Assembly: GCA_033557675.1 (NCBI GenBank)
Contig: JAWQRM010000515.1
Location: 1 to 21,848, forward strand
Direction: 5' to 3'
Source of the DNA: Coptodactyla brooksi
Lineage: Eukaryota > Arthropoda > Insecta > Coleoptera > Scarabaeidae
Length of the DNA stretch: 21,848 nt
The notes beneath the pieces are model-generated. The model ran no database searches, was not told the DNA's origin, and was given only the letters and a program-made list of their open reading frames with translations. Each line of letters begins with the position of its first letter. The first letter of the stretch is position 1. This document shows positions 1 to 9,399 of the stretch, one piece after another. The translations under genes and the position numbers were made by a program.

Positions 1-24
1 GATATATATATATATATATATATA
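1..24. repeat. (AT)n microsatellite
   Basis: An uninterrupted alternating AT run starts at the window edge, so its true length is not visible. It is simple-sequence DNA with no coding content. Confidence 0.9.
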
Positions 25-1080
25 CCGTATGGGGAAATTTTTCTTGTCTCATACGAGATTCACCTAACACTCCCACCACGAGCTTGTGACCCCCCTCTAC
101 CTCACGATCTACGACGCCAGTACCTACTTAGTAAAACTTCTGGTGTTATGGAAAGATGTATTCATACATCCCATGTCTAGTTGACATCGTCTTACGCACA
201 CTTAATTTTAACTACTATTAATAAATGTATATTCATCTCTTTTCGAACGTTTACGTTCGACAGACAAACAAAAACTTCATTCTTACTAAAATAAGAGGTC
301 ACTTTAAAATAAAATAATTCTAATCATATTTAAAAATAAAACTAAATGAAAGATTCCTTCTAATTTAAAGATGCTTCCTATTTCACCAAGCAATATCCCA
401 ACCTGTTGTAGAAATTTCTCCTCACTTTGGAAAGCATTTCTAGAGTAGTAGTTGAATGACCTTAAATAATTTTTATTATGAGTTCATTTAAATTTCAAAT
501 GGCATTGGCGACAACCTGTCGCACAAACTATCGTTTCGAACACATTAACAATACGCAATATTGTTCCACGCGATGTAATTAGACGATTTTCGGAAGCAAC
601 TGCGAATAAATTTACTCGAATAAACTTCTACCGAAGAATTGCCACTCAAACACCACTTGATAATTTGCACCCTATCGGCGATGATAAAAACGGTTGAGTT
701 GTGTGTTCGTCAAAGCTGTCAGAGCAACTGCGTGACTCGATAATTGTCGTGCGATCACCCGACTCGTCAACCAATCGGACGATAATGCGATACCCCTATG
801 GGACAAGATGTATTTTTCAGCACGGTATGTATATATAGATAGATAGATAAGTTAGGGTAGTAGATGCAACCAATATAATCAACATAACATAATACGGTGC
901 TACTTAGTATTTGCCACTTAATCTGTGATGGGAAAACGGCCTTAAGTTTGTAATGAGTTGAAAATTTAGCGTAAATTTTAAATTTTAAATTACTGAACGT
1001 TAAAACTATGTCATACATAATGATATCAGTGATACTAGTAGGCAGTGCTCTATCACACAGCACCTTGATTCCTAAACACA
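25..1080. other. No intact gene; probable LINE tail
   Basis: No intact gene is recognised. The part at about 480-1080, read on the minus strand, gives short peptide blocks that could be the downstream part of the LINE described at 1085-1420, with every frame broken by stops. A short GATA-type microsatellite lies near 835-848. The first 480 bases show nothing that can be named. Confidence 0.4.
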
Positions 1081-1084
1081 TGGT

Positions 1085-1420
1085 CACACTTTTGGCCAGA
1101 TTTATAGTTGAACCACTGTCATTGAGATCCGAAATTAGATTGTTTATTTGACATGTATATATTTAAAACCCGACGAGAGAGACCGCGGAAAATCCACTGT
1201 AAACACACCGAACAGAATAGGATCAAAAATCCTGCTATGCGGGACGCTATATTTCACTATTACCGCTTCCGAAATACCCCACCCAGACCTGTTGGACCGT
1301 AGAGGTAACTTCCGAACCATCAACACACTGACTCATCATATCTGAAGTAGTGTAGCTTGGCCAGAAGCAGATCATGGTTAATACTGTCGAATGCTATACT
1401 GTAGCCCAGTGAAGGTATGA
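1085..1420 (-). pseudogene. LINE reverse transcriptase fragment (broken)
   Basis: This is a dead fragment of a non-LTR retrotransposon reverse transcriptase, which copies element RNA into DNA at a nicked target. On the minus strand, about 1377-1407 encodes a block like AFDSINHDLLLAKL, the familiar RT motif A region. It is followed by WFGSYLYGPTG (the W..SYL..R block) and, after a frame change, by FDPILFGVFTVDFPRSL, which corresponds to the usual GVPQGSILGPILF..F..DLP block. That order matches Jockey/CR1/I-type LINEs. The catalytic YADD box is not recognisable downstream. In-frame stops and at least one frameshift rule out function. The fragment lies just past the 3' end of a Penelope-like fragment on the same strand, but they are different elements. 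The clade is uncertain; the RT assignment is fairly secure. Confidence 0.72.
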
Positions 1421-1617
1421 TACCGATTTCAGATAAATCAAAAGATTTATTAAGCATATTTATTATTTATTAAGCAGATCGTTTATGATCTTTAATGAAG
1501 CTCTACTGGTACTGTAACCTTTACGACATCCTTACTTTGTCTCATAAGCATGCAGAGTTCTAAACTGTATTCGCGCTATGTCTTTATTAAGTCTATTATG
1601 CCATTTTATTATTTCTG

Positions 1618-1835
1618 TCATTTGTTATTAGATACATTTATAAGTAGTTTCACGTTGTCTACGTTTATCGGATGATTGCTATTAAAAGTTTGTTCGGCTA
1701 GGCTAGATTTCGTCATACGACCGTACTATAAGTGAGCCATGTGTTCTCTGAGCCTTTTGTTCCTTGTTTGTACAGACCTTCTAGTTCCAATTTACTTCTT
1801 ATCACAATCATTACAACTCAACAATAGTGTATTCC
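1618..1835 (-). pseudogene. Penelope-like GIY-YIG endonuclease remnant
   Basis: On the minus strand the conserved start GIH (a variant of GIY) is at 1827-1835. After a small frame change, SCNDCDKK, a stop codon and IG follow, corresponding to the YIG half of the motif plus the CxxC pair typical of Penelope endonucleases. The distal part reads SSLAEQTFNSNHPINVDNVKLL before the terminal stop near 1618, and parallels the right-arm copy at 5528-5740. The TAA inside the YIG box is at the same codon in both copies. The histidine-rich helix is less well kept here than in the right arm. The remnant is nonfunctional. Confidence 0.65.
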
Positions 1836-1872
1836 ACTTTTCCCGCCATACTTATTTTGTCTTTTCAATTAC

Positions 1873-2133
1873 CTAATAATGTTTTGAATATATTATTGGA
1901 TCGAAAAGCAAATTGTGTGTCTGCTCGATGGAAAATCTTAGATAGATCCCTAGTGAGTTGACAGAAGGCCAGCGAAACTTATTTTGCAGTTGGTTGTTCT
2001 TGCTGGAAAAATGTGGTATTATACAAACTTTTCTTATATTTACGGTGATTAATTGACTTATCCAATAAGTTCTTACTATATCCGTTAATAGTATTGTATT
2101 CCTTATGCGATCTCTATATGTGCTTAATTGCAC
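1873..2133 (-). pseudogene. Penelope-like RT-to-endonuclease linker remnant
   Basis: An 86-codon open stretch on the minus strand includes STYRDRIRNTILLTDIVRTY and, further on, KVCIIPHFSSKNNQLQ. It aligns block for block with plus-strand codons at about 5240-5450 in the right arm. In Penelope-like proteins this part follows the RT domain and leads to the endonuclease. One codon here is CAA where the right arm has TAA, so that stop arose in the right arm. The open frame is a leftover of the element protein, not a host gene. Confidence 0.6.
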
Positions 2134-2870
2134 TGCAGTGCTGACTAATTCAACAATAAATTACTGTTTTAAGTGTTTCGATTAATAAGAATATTAATCT
2201 GAAGTTATCAACACAGGTTAGAAAAAACTAAACCAACCAATATAATAGCTTATTATGCTTTTATAGCCATGAGTATGAAATACAAACGAATTAGTAGTAT
2301 ATGAAATACAAATAGACAAGTAATACTTAAAATACAAATTAGCAAATTACGTATAAAATTAATGAAATCATGAATACTAGTTATTCTGCAAACACCATAT
2401 GGTTAAACATTATGTTACCATTAAATTGGTTATAATTTCACGAAAAGTGGATACCACTTTTCTCAACTACCATGTTGAAATAAGATTTGACCTACTAGAG
2501 ATAATGTTTATATGTTTTCTTCCTTGCTTCGTCTTACACATTATGGGTTCAGTGTTTAATGTCCGAGTGACGACCAGTTTTTATTCGTAGTTTTAACTTA
2601 TTTAATAGCGATAAGCTGAAACATGTCTACTACGAATAAATAAAAAACAATACTCGTCAATCAGGCATCAAGAAATATTGAATCTACGATATGCGATAGT
2701 GTTTTCTTTTCAGCTATTGCAAAGCCTAAATTGAAAAGAAATATTTTTGGAAAAAATCATTTAGGCTTTTCTGAGATAACAAAGACATGTAATATTTTGG
2801 CCACTAAGAGCATAATTTACCATCACAAGCAACATATAAAATTGAAATGACTTGAATTTTGCACTGGTAT

Positions 2871-4099
2871 GTTTTTTTTTTCTTAACTATGAAGAAATTG
2901 ATTGCTCAATTTTGCTCAATTATATGGGTATAACTCGAGACAGGACGTAATTAGAAAAGAAATATTCAAGATTAGAAATAGACTAGCAATTGAAGACATT
3001 GCGATGGAATGATACATAAACACTTGTTTGCATTTTGAGAACTTTGTAAAATATTTGTGACGTGTAAATTACCACGTGTAAATTACACGTGGTAATTTAT
3101 TTATGTACAAGTTTTTATACAATCATCGACTTAAAGTTGTGGGTTTGGAGCCTTTAGCTTAGTAACGAAAGTTAAACAATTGTAACCAGTTCACCAAGAT
3201 TAATTGTTCGACGCACGATTCGCTAACCAAGTTTGCGAATCGTTCGTATCGCTCAATAAGGAAAATAAGAGTCAGCATAGACAGCATGTTATGGGGTATT
3301 TACTCATTAATTTATTTCATTATTGAATTAAGTGGTTGAAAATTCACGACTATTCAGAAAATATGGTATTTCTTCTAATTGTGTGTTACCCCTATAACTT
3401 GAAAATATTTCTTTCTCATTTTCAAATAGAAGGGTTTTCAAGATCGCGATAATGAGTAATAAACTGCAATTAAACTAAATTTATTAAAATGCAGGATAGC
3501 GTAATTTTATTCTTAAAAAGAGCACGTTTAAAGTTTAAATCTGACTTAAGGAGGGTTACTGCTGACATAAATTTAATCAGACATAATAAACTTCTTATAC
3601 ATAAACTATAGGATTTGGGTTTATAGAAATACTACAGTTTATGACTACCAAATAGTACTACAGAAATCTGCTACAGAAATACTGCCAATATCGGCACTCG
3701 GTTATTATAAACCCTTTGTTCTCGGATGCGGCTGCAATGGTGTGAAGCTCCAATAAAACATTGAATTTATTTCCACTAAATCAGAAGCAAAAATAAAGAG
3801 TTGCATTACAAATTATTGCCCTTCAATAATTATCGTCAACTGCTTGAAATTCTTGACTTTTTCAATATTGGATTCTTTGTCACAAGCTTTGAATCTTGCT
3901 TTGAATGTTTATGTTTTATCTTAGTTGGCTTTCTCTCGGTACCATATAATTAGCTTTTTCTTGGTTGTTTCTTAGCTTATATTGTTTGGCCGACTGCTCT
4001 AATTGTCCAAACATTTTTTTCAATTATTTTTGAGATCTAGTTACTAGCGCTGCATTGTAAGTGTATACCATTATTTTTTGCTTCCGGTGGAAATATTGC
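2871..4099. other. Spacer between Penelope-like arms; one palindrome
   Basis: No gene is recognised. The stretch is the loop of the 1520-5832 inverted repeat. It holds a 35-base near-perfect palindrome at 3065-3099 and a short hairpin at about 3214-3242 (arms CGATTCGC / GCGAATCG). A segment around 3118-3160 is also seen, in inverted orientation, near 17637-17680, with a weaker match near 6095-6125. Those dispersed matches suggest further mobile DNA of unknown family. Confidence 0.5.
3065..3099. repeat. 35-bp palindrome with CACGTG boxes
   Basis: Two arms of 17 bases, each holding a CACGTG core, are separated by one central base. The sequence is a direct observation. It may be a cruciform or hairpin former or a relic of a small foldback insertion; a function for the two E-box cores is not supported by any nearby gene. 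Confidence 0.85.
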
Positions 4100-4889
4100 A
4101 TATATCTATTATTCTAGAAACGCCCAAATGATTTTAATCCAAAAATATTTCTTTTTAATCTATGCTTTATAACACCCGAAAGAAACACTACTGCATGTAA
4201 TGGATTTGATATTTCTTGATGCCTGATTGACGAACACTGATTTTTGTTATTCGTAGTCAATACGTTTCAGCTTATCGCGATTAAACAAGATGAAACATGT
4301 CAATTACGAATAAAAATCTATCAGGCGTTAAACACCGAACCCATAATATGTAACTCGAAGCAAGGAAGAAAATATATAAACATTATCTCATGTACAGAAA
4401 TATAATATGATATGATAACAAATCGCTAGGCACTAGTGGATTAAATCTAGTGAATTTCACTTCAACATGGTTGTTGAGAAGAGGTATTCACTTTTCGTTA
4501 AATTGTAATCAATTTAATTGTAACACAATGCTTAACCATATTGTGCTTCCAGAATAACTAGTATTTATGATTTCATTAATGTAATACGTAATTTGCTATT
4601 TGTGTTTTAAATATTACTTATTTATTTGCATTTCATATTTTATTCATTCTATTTGTATATACCTATGTCTATAAAAGCATAATAAACTATTGTATTGGTT
4701 GGTTTAGTTTTTTTTAACTTAGGCTAATAAATACAGGACTAAGTGGAGATTATTAGATGTGTTGATTAATATTCTTATTAATTGAAACACTTAAAACAGT
4801 AATTTATTGTTGAATTAGTCAGCACTGCAGTGCAAATTAATACTTAAATGAATGGATACTTGTGTGTGAAAATTATAGCAGGCCTTTTT

Positions 4890-5330
4890 ATGAACAAGTT
4901 CGAATCCCAGGTTAGTCAAGAATTTTGATATTTCCCAAGGATATTGTACAGGTATTTCAATGATATTTTCGCAATCTTTGATACTAAAAGAACTAATGCT
5001 GATAACTTCATTGATCAATTAAATTCATGATTTCCCACTATTATGTTCGCGTATGAGATGAAAGACAATGAAATACTCCGTTTTCTAGATACGATAATTA
5101 TTAGAAATAATAATAGATTAGAATTTGATGTCTATAGGAAAAATACAACGGAAGTAGACATACCCCTACCGATTCCGATCATTGCATTCAACATAAGGTA
5201 CATCGGCTAGTTAATTTCCTACTTAAATCCGTTAGGTTCAGCACAGACAGAGATCGCATAAGGAATATAATACTATCAACGGGTAAAATAAGAATTTATT
5301 GGATTAGTTAATTAATCACCGTAAATATAA
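4890..5330 (+). pseudogene. Penelope-like reverse transcriptase remnant
   Basis: In the frame of the ATG at 4890 the sequence reads past a stop to RYFNDIFAIFDTKRTNADNF. YFND, at 4953-4964, sits where Penelope RTs have YVDD, so the first catalytic aspartate of the pair is replaced. After one more stop comes EILRFLDTIIIRNNNRLEF and then DVYRK, the well-known FLD...I...FDVYRKPT block of Penelope RTs. Near 5150 the frame shifts, and the next frame gives DSDHCIQHK (the HP.QHK block) and HRLVNFLLKS, corresponding to the HRL(L/V)...PLS block. The family assignment is strong because several blocks appear in the right order and spacing. The enzyme cannot be active. Confidence 0.78.
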
Positions 5331-5527
5331 GAAAAGTTTACAGAACACCACATTTTTCCAGCAAGAACAACGGACTGAAAAATACGTTTCGCTGGTCTTC
5401 TCTCAACTCACTAGGGATTTCCCTAAGATTTTCAATCGAGCAGGCACAAAATTAGTTTTCAGTCCAATAATACATAAAAAACATTGTTAGGTAATCCAAA
5501 AGATAAAATAAATATGTTGGAAAAAGT

Positions 5528-5740
5528 GGAATACACGAAATGAGTTGTAATGATTGTGATAAAAAGTAAGTTGGACAAACTATAATGCAAACGAGGAACA
5601 AAAGTCTCAAAGAACACATGGCTCATGTAAAGTACAATCGTACGGCGAAATCTAGCATAGATAAACACGCTTTTAAAAGCAGTCATGCGATTAACGTAAA
5701 AAACGTGAAACTACTTATAAATGTTTTCAACAACACATGA
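5528..5740 (+). pseudogene. Penelope-like GIY-YIG endonuclease remnant
   Basis: The frame starts with GIHEMSCNDCDKK, then a TAA, then VGQT, matching the GIY...CxxC...YIGQT core with GIY altered to GIH and the YIG tyrosine replaced by a stop. Downstream come SLKEHMAHVK and DKHAFKSSH. The CNDC pair plus two histidines five residues apart fit the CCHH zinc-binding motif known in Penelope endonucleases. Apart from the TAA the frame is open to the stop at 5738. In intact elements this nuclease nicks the target for priming. It is inactive here. Confidence 0.75.
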
Positions 5741-5832
5741 CAGAAATAATCAAATGGAATAATAGACTTAATAAAGACAGATACACAAACACCGTTTAGA
5801 TTTCAGCGTAGCTTATTAAACTAAGTAAGGTA

Positions 5833-6185
5833 AAATTAAGAAATAGTATTTCTGTCTTAAGAAATGAGGGCAGTAGTCGATGTACAGAAGAGTTAGGGCA
5901 AAGCTTAATTAGTTTCTTATTGGTTGCCCGTAGACAATTATAAAGCTGCTGAATATCGTATTTTTAGTCTAAATTACACGGGAAAATAGATGAGAAATCT
6001 GTAGTTCTTTGCCCTTGATGATGCTAATTTGGTTCGCAAAAGGCGTGAGGAGCAATTATGTAATTATTAATCTTTTTTTTTATTACTAACTTTGTTACTA
6101 AGCCATTGGTTCCAAGTCCACTATAACAGACAATTAAAATACTGCATGCAAGTTACAGATTTTAGTGTATTACATTTATTAAATA
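5833..6185. other. No gene recognised
   Basis: AT-rich sequence with no coding signal. A segment near 6090-6130 (TTACTAAGCC, TGGTTCCAA) resembles segments near 3130-3160 (inverted) and 17640-17670, hinting at an unnamed dispersed repeat. Confidence 0.4.
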
Positions 6186-6342
6186 CTGTACGAATGAAAT
6201 TAGTATAAGAAACTAATAAATTCAGGTGTAATAATACTCTAAAATCAGTTGACAAATTTAAAGGGCGTATGAAATTAATACCAGAAACTCTAATAAATTC
6301 AGGAGTAATAGTACTTTAAAACCAGTACGCAAATTTAAGGGG
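6186..6342 (+). repeat. Tandem duplication, two units of about 76 bp
   Basis: Unit one (about 6190-6265) and unit two (about 6266-6342) share the blocks ATGAAATTA, AGAAACT, AATAAATTCAGG and CAAATTTAA in the same order with scattered substitutions. It is a simple local duplication with no coding content. Confidence 0.75.
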
Positions 6343-6457
6343 TGTATTAGTATTAGATTATACTAATATAAAGTATATAATCTATAATCTGTTATTAGTA
6401 TAATCCATTAGATTATATTATTATTAGTATTAGTACTAAAGGGTAATACACCCCTCA
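6337..6457. repeat. Small AT-rich foldback
   Basis: The ends GGGGTGTATTA and TAATACACCCC are inverted repeats. The interior is built from repeated TATTAGTAT/ATACTAATA-type words that extend the pairing. It may be a tiny MITE-like insertion; no target duplication could be fixed because the flanks are repetitive. Confidence 0.6.
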
Positions 6458-7016
6458 ATGTATTAGGGTTACCCTTAAATCATGTCATTTTTTTATAGCA
6501 AGCAATTTTATTTAAGATTAATATAATTTGAATTTATAATGTAATCTCTATAAATTGAATGAAGGAGAATGCTGTTGTTCTGGTATCTGAAAGTAAGTGT
6601 TATAACGTCATAAGTGTTATATTAACGTTGTAGAAGATCGCCTAATGAAAAATTAATGGCTCATTTGAAATTTATGACATTGTTAGTTAAATAGCTTGTA
6701 TGAGATTTTTGCCAAGGATCTTTGCGACATTACGCAGCGTGCTCAAGCAAAGAAATTCCGAATGTAATACGAGAAACGATTGCATATCGTGATATAGTCG
6801 TTCTAGCCGAAAGTGGATTTTATGGCTCGACCATAATACTAATGATCAGTAATGGTTTACAGTTTCATCATACTTTCAGAATACCTCTAACAGCTCCCAC
6901 TCTAGCCCAAAAATAGCTACTTTAGAATATAAATAATTTTGTTTAATTTTATTTTATATCCTTGTACAAGTTTTTACAAGGATCCAAGTGTTTTGGAGAA
7001 ATTAATATTTCATTTA
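6458..7016. other. No gene supported; one 64-codon open frame of unknown meaning
   Basis: The stretch is largely AT-rich. Between 6722 and 6916 a plus-strand frame stays open without an ATG start, in sequence with more CpG than its surroundings. The translated peptide is not recognised and no flanking splice signals clearly bound it as an exon. It could be a decayed element fragment. Confidence 0.3.
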
Positions 7017-7020
7017 TTAA

Positions 7021-7745
7021 GGGGTCATGTCTAGTTGCAGGGTGAAGAAAAATGTGATTTTCGGGGATTTTTATAATAAAACTATTTTTTTACAACAACA
7101 TATTGATATTAATAGTACGTATATTGAACAATATTCAAAATTTTTACGTTGAAAATATTGTAAATTAAGGAAGTTACGGTAATTCTAAGGAAACCTGATT
7201 TTTCAGAGGTGCTGTGCGGTGTCCACGGTGGCTCTAAGCCAAATCATCTGATATCAAAGTTCAAAAAGATTGTGTTAGAGTATGAATATATCTTGTTCGT
7301 GAACGAAGGATTTTTTGAAAAAATAACTTTTGAGAAAATAGCGGCCGTTTTAAGAAAAAGTGCGCTTTTTCGGGCCCTTATTTTTTCATTTTCTTTCAAT
7401 AAAAAAAGTTTTCAGTAAAATTAAAAACCCTTCGTTCACGAACAAGCCCTTGATACACAGAATAAGCACGAGAAAGTTTTAGGTCGATTGCTCTAACGGT
7501 TCTCGGGATATCGTGGTCACCGTACGGGACTTTTTGGAAAAATGTAATTTCGAGAAAAACGCGTTTAAAGTTTGCAGTCTAGTTATCAGTAGAGTATAGC
7601 TTATTTTTTTAACTTACACAGAATCCCATAAAGTAAGCATTCTGCTGTCAAAGTCGCCGCCGACTTTAAGCGCGTTGCTGCTGCGCGCAAAAATCCCAAA
7701 ACCCAAAAATCGATTTTTTGGAGTTTTCTAACTAGACATGACCCC
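7021..7745 (+). mobile_element. TTAA-flanked non-autonomous DNA transposon, copy 1
   Basis: The 725-bp insertion starts GGGGTCATGTCTAGTTGCAG, ends CTAACTAGACATGACCCC, and is flanked on both sides by TTAA (7017-7020 and 7746-7749). The TIR and the TTAA target duplication show it moved as a cut-and-paste DNA element, like the piggyBac or Kolobok superfamilies. The superfamily cannot be fixed without a transposase, and none is encoded. Inside, an inverted pair around GTTCGTGAACGAAGG (7295-7310 against 7425-7446) can form a long hairpin. A second copy lies at 16248-17062 in the opposite orientation. Relative to that copy this one lacks roughly 110 bp near its right end and has an extra stretch of about 60 bp in the hairpin loop. 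Confidence 0.88.
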
Positions 7746-7780
7746 TTAAGCGAGCGAAAATTGTATATTTGTTAATATGC

Positions 7781-8877
7781 AAGCTTTCAGCAAACACTAA
7801 CAAGTAACACTAGGGAAATGTCATACGGCCATTTTCCAGAAACTTGGCATTCAAGGAGTATATGGAAAACTATTGAATCTCAAGTCCGTTTTTAAGAATT
7901 CAAAATGGGGGTCGCATTTTAAGTCCAAACGGTGCGATTTAGAGCTGAAGTATAATAATTAAAGTGGACGTCAATTCTTATAAGGACTTCAAAAATATCA
8001 TAATATACAGGGTATTCCATTTAAAACTCTGAAGTTGGAGAGTTTTTAGAATAAACCGAACACCCTGTATATTAGACTGCCACATTAGCCTGAGTAAAAC
8101 AATGCTCTACATACAGGCTAATTATTATATAATCTGGTCACAATAAGGATTTCGTAAAAATTGTACATATGGTTGAGATAACCAAACAATTTTTTGATTT
8201 TGCTTTCAACTTTTGTAATAAAATATTTTTCTGTTCTCGAATTATAAGCATAATTGATAAAAATACAGTCCTATGGGGAAAGAGGGTTTTTCGATCTTAA
8301 TCTTGGGTATTGCTCTCTTTAGAAAAAAATGTCTCTAATAAAGGTTGCACGACATCGAACTCTTCACAATTTGAAACAGTTTTCGAATATATAGGGTGTT
8401 TGGTTTATTATAAAAACTATCCAACTTCAAATTTTTAAACGGAACATCCTGTATATTATGATATTTTTTAATGCCTTATAAGACTTGTGAGCCCCTTTCA
8501 TTATTATACATCAATTCTAAACCGCACCGTTTGAGCGTTATTACACAAAAGATGACTGGTACGGATGGAACTTTTTTTTTACATTTGAACCAGGGGCAAG
8601 GAAAGAGAAAGTCATGTACGGTGTACATCTTCTAGTTTTTATATTCGTGTTTGTAACGTTTTTTATTATAATACATTCTATTTTTGTTAGTAATAAGGCT
8701 GCTTTTCATCGCTGTTTATGCACTGTAATAAAATCACAATATATTAATTATTTTTTACGATCCTCCTGCACCTGAGTACATCGGGTCGCTATGATCCGAG
8801 TCCTATGAAGGACTACAAGTGTATAGTAAAACTAAGGAGAACAGCAGGATTAATTATATAAGCTTTCAGCAAACACT
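7781..8877. repeat. 18-bp direct repeat bracketing a foldback-containing segment
   Basis: AAGCTTTCAGCAAACACT occurs at 7781-7798 and again at 8860-8877, and weaker similarity continues to the right of both copies (for example GAAATGTCA). The bracketed DNA holds the foldback element at 7920-8545. The repeat is too long for a usual target duplication of a DNA transposon; a segmental duplication or an unequal-exchange product is as likely. Confidence 0.6.
7920..8545. mobile_element. Foldback (long inverted repeat) element
   Basis: Arms of about 155 bp at 7920-8072 and 8391-8545 are inverted copies. Shared blocks in order are AAACGGTGCG, TCTTATAAGG, ATCATAATATACAGG, GAAGTTGGA, AGTTTTTA, ATAAACC and ACACCCT. 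The arms differ by scattered substitutions. The spacer of about 320 bp (8073-8390) encodes nothing recognisable. A hairpin of this type is typical of non-autonomous foldback or MITE insertions. The ends of the mobile unit were not resolved by a target duplication. Confidence 0.75.
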
Positions 8878-9057
8878 TTGAACGAGTATGTTTGAAATGT
8901 CAAGGTCCGGTTACTTTTTAGTGACACACAAGAGTATTACAATACTACCAAACTACGACAGTTTCTTAAAGCATTCCTTTCATTGAAACTTTTTATTATG
9001 TTTATTTATTTTTTGACGTAAAAAATATGTTTCCATATTTTTAGAACAGCCGGTATA
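8546..9057. other. No gene recognised
   Basis: AT-rich sequence with a poly-T run near 8572. The segment near 8758-8850 has short self-complementary words at its ends (ATCCTCCTG, CAGCAGGAT) but no tRNA or SINE promoter boxes that could be supported. Confidence 0.4.
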
Positions 9058-9098
9058 TGGGTGTGCGTGCATATGTGTGCGCGCGCGCGCGCGTGTGT
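9058..9098. repeat. Alternating GT/GC microsatellite
   Basis: Purine-pyrimidine alternation (GTGTGCGTGCATATGTGTGC, then a GC run of 14 bases, then GTGTGT). Alternating GC/GT tracts are known candidates for left-handed DNA. It sits a few hundred bases before a CpG-richer tract. Regulatory function is not shown. Confidence 0.85.
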
Positions 9099-9399
9099 TC
9101 GCAAAGCACACAGTGTGCCTTCCAATTGATTCCAAAACTCGTAAAAGGGATTCTGTAAAGCCCGAGATATAACATAGGAGATATTCCAGGAAATTTATTG
9201 TTGTTTTCGTTTCTTTTTGTGCTGGCGCCTACGATTTTGAACCATTCCGAGAACAGCACGTTTTGTTATCTATTGCCGGGCAATTCTAGATTAGTCTATT
9301 TTTTATTTTATTATTGTTTATATATATATACACTGTGTGTTTTGTGGATACATTTTCGAATAAAGTATACGTGGGAAAGTATAAAATATAATCTGCCGT

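Larger units (their letters stand above)
1520..2870 (-). mobile_element. Penelope-like element fragment, left arm of inverted pair
   Basis: This is the left arm of a long imperfect inverted repeat whose right arm is 4100-5832. Matching blocks run from the endonuclease end near 1520 through to about 2790; the inner 80 bases match more loosely. Read on the minus strand, it contains a noncoding leader (about 2135-2870), a reverse transcriptase linker remnant (1873-2133) and an endonuclease remnant (1618-1835). Compared with the right arm it lacks roughly 380 bp carrying the RT palm segment (right-arm positions about 4850-5240). Penelope-like elements often occur as truncated, inverted or tandem partial copies. 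The assignment rests on the protein remnants; the leader alone would not be diagnostic. Confidence 0.75.
4100..5832 (+). mobile_element. Penelope-like element fragment, right arm of inverted pair
   Basis: This is the right arm of the inverted pair with 1520-2870, and the more complete copy. In order it has a noncoding leader (about 4100-4850), a reverse transcriptase C-terminal segment with a degenerate active site (4890-5330), a linker, an endonuclease remnant (5528-5740) and a short 3' tail ending near 5832. The RT-then-GIY-YIG order is the signature of Penelope-like retroelements. The N-terminal part of the RT is absent, so this is a 5'-truncated or rearranged copy. Multiple stops and frameshifts make it inactive. 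Confidence 0.78.

Noticed and set aside
4205..4330. Possible hammerhead ribozyme in the Penelope-like leader (CTGATTGACGAAC, GATGAAACATGTC words)
   Set aside because: Penelope-like elements can carry hammerhead ribozymes, and some core-like words are present, but a CUGAUGA...GAAA core with three proper stems could not be assembled by eye.
6722..6916. 64-codon plus-strand open frame
   Set aside because: No ATG at its start, no recognisable domain, no convincing splice boundaries. It could be a relic, but a gene cannot be supported.
8758..8850. tRNA or SINE candidate
   Set aside because: Short complementary ends are present, but A and B box promoter consensus and a cloverleaf could not be found.
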